A stretch of DNA of 9,689 nucleotides from Spirochaetota bacterium. GTDB taxonomy: Bacteria; Spirochaetota; B62-G9; DRHN01. Under the pieces are notes generated by a model. That model saw only the letters and a list, made by a program, of their open reading frames with translations. It was not told the DNA's origin and ran no database searches. Every line of letters starts with the position of its first letter. The first letter of the stretch is position 1. This document shows, piece by piece, positions 1-6,062 of this stretch. The DNA is taken from NCBI GenBank assembly GCA_023136305.1, contig JAGLSF010000055.1:1-9689 (forward strand). The letters run 5' to 3'. Both the position numbers and the translations under genes were made by a program.

Positions 1-843
1 CTGGTTGAGGTCCTTCTGAATGAAGAGTACAAGCGGCTTTCCGCTGTAAATGTCTGGTTCGGGAAGGTCAGGTTGCCGTATATGACGGCTCTTCCAGTCA
101 GTGAAGTGACGCTCCAGGAGCGGAATGATCCGGTCCTCATCAAAATCACCGGTAACGGCAAGTACCAGGTTGTCGGGATTGAAAAGAGCGGCGTGGGCCC
201 TGAGCAGGTCGGCGACAGTGATGTTTTGAATCCCGGCTGCCTCGGCATAGGAGCCGAGTGGATGTTCCCTGCCGTACAGATAGGCTGGAAAGAACCTGAT
301 GACAATATCGAAGGGGTCGTCGTTTCTCCTTCGAATACCCTCCAGCTCCTGTTTCTTACGCAAATCGATACGGCCCTGTTCGAATCCGGGGGTTTTCAGA
401 ATATCCGCAAATATTTCCAGCCCCTGCTCAATGTCCTCGGTGAGCACATCAAGGGTCGCGATACCATATTCTCGTCCTATGGTGATATCCACGTCGGCCG
501 CCATGCTTTCCAGCTCTTCATCGACTTTTTGAGGGGACCGGGTGGTGGTTCCGCCTGTTCGCATCAGGTCTGCCATGATCTGATACAAACCCACCCTGTC
601 CTGCGGCTCGTACAGCGTTCCTGATTTGACGAGCACATCCACCGTTATCAGGGGAAGTTCGTGGTCCTCCAGAAGATAGACCTCCAGACCGTTCGACAGC
701 TTCTGTTTCTCCGGCTGCGGCGGATTGAACCGAAGGGGTGAAAATCGAAGCGCATCGGGTGTCGTGGCAGCGGCAGAGGTGAACACTCCAAGAAGGGGAA
801 GAATGGATAGTATCAGTGCATGGAGTATCTTTTTCGGCCTCAT
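1..843 (-). CDS. M16-family peptidase-like protein, catalytically degenerate partner (C-terminus beyond window)
   Basis: The reading frame is open from the ATG at 843 down to base 1, giving 281 residues; the rest of the gene lies outside the window. Residues 1-27 form a signal peptide (MRPKK, then a hydrophobic stretch, then a small-residue SAAA site), so the protein is probably exported to the periplasm. It has the M16 N-terminal fold: KLSNGLEVYLLEDHELPLI near 48-66 and the second-domain strand NPDNLVLAVTGDFD near 222-235. At the place of the zinc motif HxxEH it reads Q88-x-x-A91-D92, so all three motif residues are lost. In M16B enzymes such degenerate subunits pair with an active subunit. 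The active gene lies 53 nt upstream on the same strand, so the two are probably co-transcribed and form a heteromer (inference). The start is supported by GGGAGG about 7 nt upstream. The substrate is unknown. Confidence 0.9.
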   Translation of the reverse strand, partial: MRPKKILHALILSILPLLGVFTSAAATTPDALRFSPLRFNPPQPEKQKLSNGLEVYLLEDHELPLITVDVLVKSGTLYEPQDRVGLYQIMADLMRTGGTTTRSPQKVDEELESMAADVDITIGREYGIATLDVLTEDIEQGLEIFADILKTPGFEQGRIDLRKKQELEGIRRRNDDPFDIVIRFFPAYLYGREHPLGSYAEAAGIQNITVADLLRAHAALFNPDNLVLAVTGDFDEDRIIPLLERHFTDWKSRHIRQPDLPEPDIYSGKPLVLFIQKDLNQ

Positions 844-896
844 ATAGAGCCTCCCTCATGTTCAAGTTTCGGATCAGCGCTTTTACCCGCGGCTCT

Positions 897-2381
897 TTAC
901 CTGTTATCCGGTTTGACAATGACACCAACCGTTCGATTATCCTCGGAGAGATAGGTTCGTGCAACACGCATCACGTCCTCAGGCTGGACCCTGTGTATCT
1001 GTTCCCGCCAGGAAAGCATATAACGCCAGGAGCCCGCGGTTGCTTCGGAGGATGCGAGCCAGTATGCCATGCCGCTGTTTGACTGGAGAGCCCGAACAAA
1101 TGAAGCATCAACCAGGTTCAGAACACGGTCAAACTCCTCGCGCTCAACCGGTTCACGCTTCAGCCTCTCAATTTCCTCGTAAAGTGAGTCCTCCAGATCC
1201 CCTGCGGTGTGCGGTGTGCGGGGTGCCCCGGCAAAGATAAAGAGGTTGTCATGCCTCTCGCCCGGGTGACCGTTGTAGCTGTACGCCGATATGGCAATAC
1301 CCTTTTCCACGATATTTTTGTACAGCCGTGATGTCCTCCCGAAGGAGAGAATACCGCTGATCATATCGAAGACATAGTTGTCTTTATGGGGTATGGTCGG
1401 CTTGTGATAGCCGATCATCACATAGGGTTCCGCATCGAACTCAACCTCGATACGGCGTTCACCGCGCTGTGCCGGCTCCTTGGCAATAGCTGTTTCGGTC
1501 GGCTTTCGTGCAGGAATGTCCCCGAAGTATTTCTCGAGCAGAGGGATTGTCTCATCGGGGTATACATCACCGACCAGGATGATCACACCGTTTTCCGGAG
1601 TATAGTGGTCTTGATAGAAGCGGTTGGCCTTTTCCTTATTCAGTAGGTTAATATCCGAGGGCAGTCCAATGATGGATACGCCGTAGGGGTGTACCTGGAA
1701 TGCGGTACTGAGAAATCGTTCCATCAGCATTCCGAAGGGATTGGTATCTACCCTCAATCTCCGCTCTTCCAATACAGCCTGCCGCTCCGTATAGAAATCC
1801 CTGAGTACATAATTCTTGAGACGGTCCGATTCGAGCAATGCCCAGAGCTCGATCTTGTTTGAAGGAAGCTCCACCATATACAGGGTGTAATCCTTTGATG
1901 TGGCCGCATTGAAGCCCTGTGCCCCGTGTCTCGTGTACCAGGCCTCATACTCATTACGGACAATGAACCGGCCCGCCTCTTCCTGAAGCTCCTGCAGCCT
2001 CCCTTCGAGCTCTGCCACACGGGCTTCATCTGCACCGTCCCCCCTTGCCCGTTCACGATCGAGGGCAGTCCCTGTCTGATCGATCTCTTTGAGCAGCCGC
2101 TTCTCCTGACTGTAGTTCGTTGTGCCAATCGTTTCTGTTCCCTTGAACAGCATGTGCTCGAGGAGATGTGCAATACCGACTGAATCCGGGGCTTCATCAA
2201 CTGCCCCCGCCTTGAACAGTATGTAGAGCGCTACTGTGGGAGATGAGTGACGTTCGAGCATCAGTACCTTGAATCCATTGTGGAGGGAATATTCCGTGAC
2301 CCTGTCTTCAATTGACTGTGCATTGAGTGCTGCTGGAAGCAGGACAAAGAGTATCAGCACAGGTATTCGCAGATATTTCAT
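897..2381 (-). CDS. Secreted zinc-dependent M16-family (insulinase/pitrilysin-like) peptidase
   Basis: A 494-residue protein starting at the ATG at 2381. This start is chosen over an in-frame ATG at 2438 because AGAGGAG lies 7 nt upstream (2389-2395) and a clean signal peptide follows (MKYLR, hydrophobic core, ALNAQ cleavage site, about residues 1-21). The zinc motif is intact: H72-L-L-E75-H76, followed by MLFKGT. The distal zinc glutamate should be E205 or E206 in QAVLEERR. The conserved GRTSRLYKNI segment of the second domain is present. The stretch of roughly 92-147 is a charged, heptad-like insertion (ELEGRLQELQEEA) between zinc motif and distal glutamate; it appears to mark a subgroup of bacterial M16 proteins of about 490-500 residues. 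It is probably a periplasmic peptidase that works with the degenerate M16 protein downstream. The peptide substrate cannot be told from sequence. Confidence 0.95.
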   Translation of the reverse strand: MKYLRIPVLILFVLLPAALNAQSIEDRVTEYSLHNGFKVLMLERHSSPTVALYILFKAGAVDEAPDSVGIAHLLEHMLFKGTETIGTTNYSQEKRLLKEIDQTGTALDRERARGDGADEARVAELEGRLQELQEEAGRFIVRNEYEAWYTRHGAQGFNAATSKDYTLYMVELPSNKIELWALLESDRLKNYVLRDFYTERQAVLEERRLRVDTNPFGMLMERFLSTAFQVHPYGVSIIGLPSDINLLNKEKANRFYQDHYTPENGVIILVGDVYPDETIPLLEKYFGDIPARKPTETAIAKEPAQRGERRIEVEFDAEPYVMIGYHKPTIPHKDNYVFDMISGILSFGRTSRLYKNIVEKGIAISAYSYNGHPGERHDNLFIFAGAPRTPHTAGDLEDSLYEEIERLKREPVEREEFDRVLNLVDASFVRALQSNSGMAYWLASSEATAGSWRYMLSWREQIHRVQPEDVMRVARTYLSEDNRTVGVIVKPDNR

Positions 2382-2403
2382 ACACTCACTCCTCTTTACT
2401 TCA

Positions 2404-2433
2404 TTATTATTGTTAATCCAAAGACCGATGCAA
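2404..2433 (-). promoter_or_regulatory. Candidate sigma70-type promoter of the M16 operon
   Basis: On the minus strand, TTGCAT (2428-2433) is followed after 18 nt by TAATAA (2404-2409) in an AT-rich stretch. Transcription would start near 2397, leaving a leader of only about 16 nt that begins at the ribosome binding site. The boxes are imperfect and the leader is short, so this is tentative. Confidence 0.3.
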
Positions 2434-2510
2434 GGCAAGGACGTAATGCTTTTGCAAGGTCAGTGTGGCTGTTACGGATTTTGTGTGATGTATTTTTACA
2501 AGGTCCTGCC

Positions 2511-2516
2511 TATAAT
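2511..2516 (+). promoter_or_regulatory. Candidate -10 box for the UroD-family gene
   Basis: A perfect TATAAT lies 17 nt before the ATG at 2534. No good -35 hexamer is seen 16-18 nt upstream, and the predicted transcript start (about 2523) would fall in the ribosome binding site GGAGGAG (2523-2529). It may instead be chance, with the true promoter further upstream in the 2382-2510 region. Confidence 0.25.
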
Positions 2517-2533
2517 GATGCTGGAGGAGCGGT

Positions 2534-3601
2534 ATGGCAGAAGAACTAAGTTTTCGCGAAAATCTGCGCAAGGCGGCCCAGGGTGGGCCTGCCTCGTGGA
2601 TTCCCTTTACCCTGGATATCGGAGCTATCCCGGGCATGACCGGGCCCATCCTGCGGCAGTTTGAGGAAAAGACAGGTGAAGATACCCCCGCTGAATATTT
2701 CAACTATGATTTCCGCACCTGTTCTCTTCATGCAGCGTATGGTGGTAAAGAGCCGGAGAAGTTGTACGGTGAGCTGCCTGATGATACAATCTTCGATGAG
2801 TGGGGCATCGGCCACTGGGCTGGCGGTGCGGAGGCTACCTATGAGAAGATGTTCTCGCCCCTCGCATCAGCCTCTGGAACAGCTGAGATCGACGCACATC
2901 CTGAGCCGGTGCTGAAGGGGGAGCAGAACACCGCATCGATCGCGGAATTCCAGGCACGGGGCTATCCGGTGTTCGGGTATGCAGGCAGCATCTACGAGTG
3001 GTCCTGGTGGCTGCGGGGTATGCAGGCTTTCATGGAGGACCTCATTCTCAATCCCCATCTGATAGAGTCCCTGACGGGCAAGGTCGCCTCCTTTGTTCGA
3101 AAGCTCGCCATCAGGACCGCATCCGCTGGTATCGATGTGCTCTGTTTCTACGATGACGTGGGCATGCAGGCAGGTATGCAGATCTCTCCGGACTTGTGGA
3201 GGAGGTTCATAAAGCCCCACTGGCAGTCCATTTTACGGGATGTTCGTCAGCAGTATCCGGATAGTATTTTCTTTCTCCACAGCTGCGGGAATATCGGTGA
3301 GATCCTCCCCGATATTATTGAGGTTGGTTTTCACATACTGCACCCTGTGCAGCCTGAATGCATGGATTTTGAAAAGGCCAGAGAACTGTATGGTGCTGAT
3401 ATCATACTCTGCGGTTCCATAAGTGCGCAGCGTATATTCCCCTTTGGTACTCCCGATGAGGTGAGGCGTGAGGTTGATCGGCTAAAGGATTTCTGCTCTA
3501 AGGACAACCGCTGTATACTCTGCCCGTCCAATATGATTCAGCCCGAGACTCCGTGGGAGAACATTCTCGCCTTCGTTGAGGAAGCACAGGCGGGCAGGTA
3601 G
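2534..3601 (+). CDS. Uroporphyrinogen decarboxylase (UroD) superfamily protein, MtaA/corrinoid-methyltransferase-like
   Basis: A 355-residue soluble protein with a strong ribosome binding site (GGAGGAG about 5 nt before the ATG). It shows the UroD-superfamily TIM-barrel pattern: FYDDVG near 205-210, ISPDLWRRFIKPHW near 217-230, FFLHSCGNI near 246-254, HILHPVQPECMD near 267-278, ILCGSIS near 291-297 and RCILCPSNMIQPETPWENI near 326-344. The arginine-rich N-terminal motif of true uroporphyrinogen decarboxylase (RQAGR) is absent. Instead H249-x-C251 and C330 match the His-x-Cys...Cys zinc ligands of MtaA-type methyl-cobamide:thiol methyltransferases, with nearly the same spacing. It is therefore more likely a methyl-transfer or uncharacterised enzyme than a haem enzyme. 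No corrinoid protein or reactivase gene is present nearby. It is convergent with the gluconokinase, not in its operon; a link to sugar acid use is only contextual. Confidence 0.85.
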   Translation: MAEELSFRENLRKAAQGGPASWIPFTLDIGAIPGMTGPILRQFEEKTGEDTPAEYFNYDFRTCSLHAAYGGKEPEKLYGELPDDTIFDEWGIGHWAGGAEATYEKMFSPLASASGTAEIDAHPEPVLKGEQNTASIAEFQARGYPVFGYAGSIYEWSWWLRGMQAFMEDLILNPHLIESLTGKVASFVRKLAIRTASAGIDVLCFYDDVGMQAGMQISPDLWRRFIKPHWQSILRDVRQQYPDSIFFLHSCGNIGEILPDIIEVGFHILHPVQPECMDFEKARELYGADIILCGSISAQRIFPFGTPDEVRREVDRLKDFCSKDNRCILCPSNMIQPETPWENILAFVEEAQAGR

Positions 3602-3610
3602 CGTGAAGTG

Positions 3611-5092
3611 TCAACTCTTATGAAAAAGCTCCCTGTAGTACTGCTCATATCCGGCAAGGACCCTGCGATAGGCGTCGTGGCTGGCAGGGTCGAACTCCAC
3701 GGCGGGAACAGGCCGCAACATTTCGTTGATCCTCTCCATCGAGTCAATGATACCGAGCGCACGCATGGCGATCAGGGCAGCACCCCAGGCCGAGGCATAG
3801 GAATGCTCCGCTCTGTACAGTCTCTTCCCCAGAAAGTCTGCCGTTATCTGCATCCAGGCAGGGGAGCGCAAAATACCCCCTGTCAGGACCAGGTCGGCCC
3901 GCAGTTCCGGGTTGAGTGTTTTATACACCGAATATATTCGATAAGAGATCCCCTCAGCCATGGCACGGATGATGTGCTCTCTCCCGTGGCTGAATGTCAT
4001 GCCTATCATCGCTGCACTGGCAAAAGGGTTGTAAAAAGGACTGCGCTCTCCGCTCATGAAGGGAAGAAAGAATAGGCCTTCTGCACCCGGTTGCAGCTCC
4101 CGTTGTGACCGTTCGAGTATGTCGAACACTCCCTCGCCCGAATCCTCCTGTAGGAATCGATCGGAAAACCACTGAAACAGGTTTCCGGCGTCATGCACGA
4201 CACCACCCAGGACCCAGGTATTCTCCGTCAGGTAGTAGCACCACGCCTCTGTGCCCGGGATGATGGTTGGCTTCGGAACAGCTTTCCTCAGTGCGGCGCT
4301 TGTACCGATTGTCAGGCTCATACGCGAAGGGTCGGTCCCGACACTTCCCAGGTGAGCCAGAGGCCCATCCGAACCGCCTATGATGCCTGCCGTACCAGCA
4401 CGAAGCCCCATGCGCTCCGCAAGATTTCCCTTGAGCGTCAGCCGGTGATCTGTATCGACGACCTCCGAGAGCCTGTCCCGTGCGATACCCGCACTGAGAA
4501 GGAGGTCGCGGTCCCAATCCAGGTTCAGGCTGTTCAGAAGCCCGGTGCCCGATGCGATAGACCGGTCTACCACGTATTCACCGAAGAGCCTGTGCAGTAC
4601 GTATTCCTTGATGGAGATGAAGCGAGTAGCTTCATTGAAGATATGCGGCGCCTTCTCCCTGAGCCAGAGCAGGCGGGGGGCAAGGTAGAGCGGGTGTATC
4701 GAGCAGCCCGTCCGTCTGTGGACATCCGCAAGGTCGAGCTGTTCCCGAAGACGGGTGCACTGTTCACGAGCGCGCATATCCGACCATATCATTGCCCGGG
4801 TCATGCATGTGCCGCTCCGGTCAATGGGTAGGAGACTGTGAAGAATACCGCCGAAGACGAGCGCCAAAACCCTTGCCGGATCGACACTGTTAAGGTGTAC
4901 GAGCTCCTTTACCACCTCCAACACGGCATCGAGGACTTCCTCGGGGTCCTGTTCCGCCATGCCGGGACCAGGAAAGTATGTCTTGTATTCCCGTGCGCAG
5001 GTTGCGATGTTGCCGCGCCCGATCGAGTGGAGCAGCCCCTTGGTGCTTGTGGTACCGATATCAAGTGCTATAATGTGGTCATGTCCCTTCAT
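3611..5092 (-). CDS. gntK: FGGY-family carbohydrate kinase, probable gluconokinase
   Basis: A full-length FGGY kinase of 493 residues; it would phosphorylate a sugar acid or polyol with ATP in the cytosol. Visible motifs are DIGTTSTKG (11-19, phosphate loop), SDG with candidate catalytic base D242, TIGTSAALRK (261-270) and GGILRSPAWMQ (405-415) near the C-terminal nucleotide site. Several blocks resemble Bacillus subtilis GntK more than xylulokinase or glycerol kinase: RTGCSIHPLYLAPRLLWL (127-144), ISIKEYVLHRLFGEYVVD (159-176), SIASGTGLLN (178-187) and YLTENTWVLGG (287-297). The expected reaction is D-gluconate to 6-phosphogluconate. It is divergent from the hexuronate operon across a 140-nt control region, fitting the role of last enzyme of that pathway. 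The start at 5092 has no in-frame upstream alternative, but the nearest purine-rich site (GGGGAGG, 5109-5115) is unusually far away. L-xylulose or another sugar acid is a possible alternative substrate. Confidence 0.85.
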   Translation of the reverse strand: MKGHDHIIALDIGTTSTKGLLHSIGRGNIATCAREYKTYFPGPGMAEQDPEEVLDAVLEVVKELVHLNSVDPARVLALVFGGILHSLLPIDRSGTCMTRAMIWSDMRAREQCTRLREQLDLADVHRRTGCSIHPLYLAPRLLWLREKAPHIFNEATRFISIKEYVLHRLFGEYVVDRSIASGTGLLNSLNLDWDRDLLLSAGIARDRLSEVVDTDHRLTLKGNLAERMGLRAGTAGIIGGSDGPLAHLGSVGTDPSRMSLTIGTSAALRKAVPKPTIIPGTEAWCYYLTENTWVLGGVVHDAGNLFQWFSDRFLQEDSGEGVFDILERSQRELQPGAEGLFFLPFMSGERSPFYNPFASAAMIGMTFSHGREHIIRAMAEGISYRIYSVYKTLNPELRADLVLTGGILRSPAWMQITADFLGKRLYRAEHSYASAWGAALIAMRALGIIDSMERINEMLRPVPAVEFDPASHDAYRRVLAGYEQYYRELFHKS

Positions 5093-5123
5093 GAATGAAC
5101 GACGAAGCCTCCCCTAGGGATCT

Positions 5124-5129
5124 ATCATA
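5124..5129 (-). promoter_or_regulatory. Candidate -10 box of the gluconokinase gene
   Basis: TATGAT on the minus strand (5 of 6 consensus bases), 31 nt upstream of the kinase ATG. The -35 position would fall on the GGTATACC palindrome, where no good -35 hexamer is visible; a regulator bound there could control this promoter. Tentative. Confidence 0.3.
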
Positions 5130-5141
5130 TGGATTTCAATC

Positions 5142-5165
5142 AGAAGGGTATACCGGTAGCCTTCT
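5142..5165. promoter_or_regulatory. Candidate operator: nested palindromes in the divergent hexuronate control region
   Basis: AGAAGG (5142-5147) and CCTTCT (5160-5165) form a perfect 6-bp inverted repeat. Between them lie two overlapping perfect 8-bp palindromes, GGTATACC (5147-5154) and TACCGGTA (5151-5158). GGTATACC is the core of the E. coli UxuR/ExuR (GntR-type) hexuronate operator (TGGTATACCA as I recall it); the outer bases here differ. It lies upstream of both the kinase and the SDR-larA-uxaC operon. The regulator gene is not in the window. Confidence 0.45.
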
Positions 5166-5171
5166 TTCGAC

Positions 5172-5184
5172 AAGGATTTTCCTT
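5172..5184. repeat. Short perfect inverted repeat AAGGA-TTT-TCCTT near the -35 region
   Basis: A 5-bp perfect inverted repeat with a 3-nt centre, located where the -35 region of the uronate operon promoter would be. It could be a second operator half or chance. Confidence 0.3.
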
Positions 5185-5198
5185 TCATGCAGTATGCG

Positions 5199-5207
5199 TG
5201 ATATACT
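5199..5207 (+). promoter_or_regulatory. Extended -10 promoter element of the hexuronate operon
   Basis: TGATATACT matches the extended -10 pattern TGnTATAAT with one mismatch. Transcription would start near 5214, giving a leader of about 19 nt that contains the GAGGAG site. No strong -35 is seen 16-18 nt upstream, which fits an extended -10 promoter or one that needs an activator. Confidence 0.45.
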
Positions 5208-5220
5208 CTTACCAGCATCA

Positions 5221-5226
5221 GAGGAG
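5221..5226 (+). promoter_or_regulatory. Ribosome binding site fixing the SDR start
   Basis: GAGGAG lies 6 nt before the ATG at 5233. It decides against the far upstream in-frame ATG at 5095, which would add 46 residues that do not look like an SDR N-terminus and would run through the promoter region. Confidence 0.8.
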
Positions 5227-5232
5227 CGGAAT

Positions 5233-6048
5233 ATGGAATATCTTGACCAGATGTTTTCGTTAAAGGGGAAACTGGTAGTGATTACAGGTGGCGGCGGGGT
5301 TCTCGCCGGTACGCTTGCGGAGGCACTGATAGCTGCCGGCGCCTCTCTTTCACTGTGGGGACGGGGTCAGGAATCGCTCGACGCTGCAGTGAAGAGGTTG
5401 ACGCCCCATACCGAAAGTGACGAAAATCTGCACACAACTGTGGTCGATACCGCGGATGAGGATGGCGTGTCACGGGCATTGTCTCTGACCGAACGAAAAC
5501 ACGGCATGCCCGGGGTTCTCATCAACGGTGTGGGCGGAAACAGGGGCAAATCGAATTTCGTCGATGCGGATGTCGACCTGTTTGAAAACGTACTGCGGCT
5601 GAACCTGACTGCAGGCCTGCTTGTTCCCACAAAGGTCTTCGCCGCCCGGTGGATAGAGATGCACATCGAAGGTTCCATTATCAATATAGCGTCAATGTCC
5701 TCGTATATACCTCTGTCGGGGGTGTGGGCCTACAATGCTGCTAAGGCCGGTGTACTGAATCTCACCATGGCGTGCGCAAAGGAGTTTGCCCCCCACGGTA
5801 TACGAGTCAATGCCATTGCGCCGGGATTTTTCCTCGGAAAACAGAACAGAGCGCTTCTTGTCGATGAGGAGACTGAAGAGCTGACGGAGAGGGGAAGGGC
5901 CGTCATCGAACACACACCCTTCGGGCGGTTTGGTAATGCGGATGAGCTTGCAGGCGCCGTGCTGTACCTGGCAAGCAACAGGGCCTCTGGCTTTGTCACC
6001 GGCGTCACCATTCCCGTTGACGGAGGATATCTCGTACATAACATATAA
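5233..6048 (+). CDS. SDR-family oxidoreductase, probable D-fructuronate reductase (D-mannonate oxidoreductase)
   Basis: A 271-residue classical short-chain dehydrogenase/reductase. The Rossmann motif TGGGGVLAG is at 18-26, INGVGGN at 97-103 stands for the NNAG motif, S154 (NIASMSS) with Y167-x-x-x-K171 (YNAAK) forms the catalytic set, and VNAIAPGFF (192-200) and VTGVTIPVDGGY (255-266) are the typical C-terminal blocks. The opening MFSLKGKLVVITGG resembles the SDR-type mannonate oxidoreductases (B. subtilis YjmF/UxuB type). It is the first gene of an operon ending in uxaC, whose product fructuronate is the natural substrate, so NAD(P)H-dependent reduction of fructuronate to mannonate is the best guess. 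Gluconate 5-dehydrogenase or another polyol/sugar acid dehydrogenase is the alternative. It is followed after 14 nt by the LarA-family gene. Confidence 0.85.
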   Translation: MEYLDQMFSLKGKLVVITGGGGVLAGTLAEALIAAGASLSLWGRGQESLDAAVKRLTPHTESDENLHTTVVDTADEDGVSRALSLTERKHGMPGVLINGVGGNRGKSNFVDADVDLFENVLRLNLTAGLLVPTKVFAARWIEMHIEGSIINIASMSSYIPLSGVWAYNAAKAGVLNLTMACAKEFAPHGIRVNAIAPGFFLGKQNRALLVDEETEELTERGRAVIEHTPFGRFGNADELAGAVLYLASNRASGFVTGVTIPVDGGYLVHNI

Positions 6049-6062
6049 CAGGTGCAAGGTCA

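Noticed and set aside
2382..2438. Longer start for the M16 peptidase at 2438
   Set aside because: The 19 extra residues (with NNNN) precede a perfect signal peptide and no ribosome site is seen; AGAGGAG supports 2381.
2534..3601. True uroporphyrinogen decarboxylase (hemE)
   Set aside because: The N-terminal RQAGR signature is missing and MtaA-type zinc ligands are present.
4193..4831. Long plus-strand ORF (212 residues) antisense to the gluconokinase
   Set aside because: Composition is unlike a real protein (rich in Arg, Pro, Cys), there is no ribosome site, and the opposite strand encodes a clearly conserved kinase.
3611..5092. Kinase as KDG kinase, completing a classical UxuA-type pathway
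   Set aside because: KDG kinases are PfkB-family proteins; this is an FGGY kinase with GntK-like blocks.
5095..5232. N-terminal extension of the SDR from the ATG at 5095
   Set aside because: The extra 46 residues do not resemble an SDR N-terminus, and the segment contains the promoter and palindromes; GAGGAG before 5233 marks the real start.
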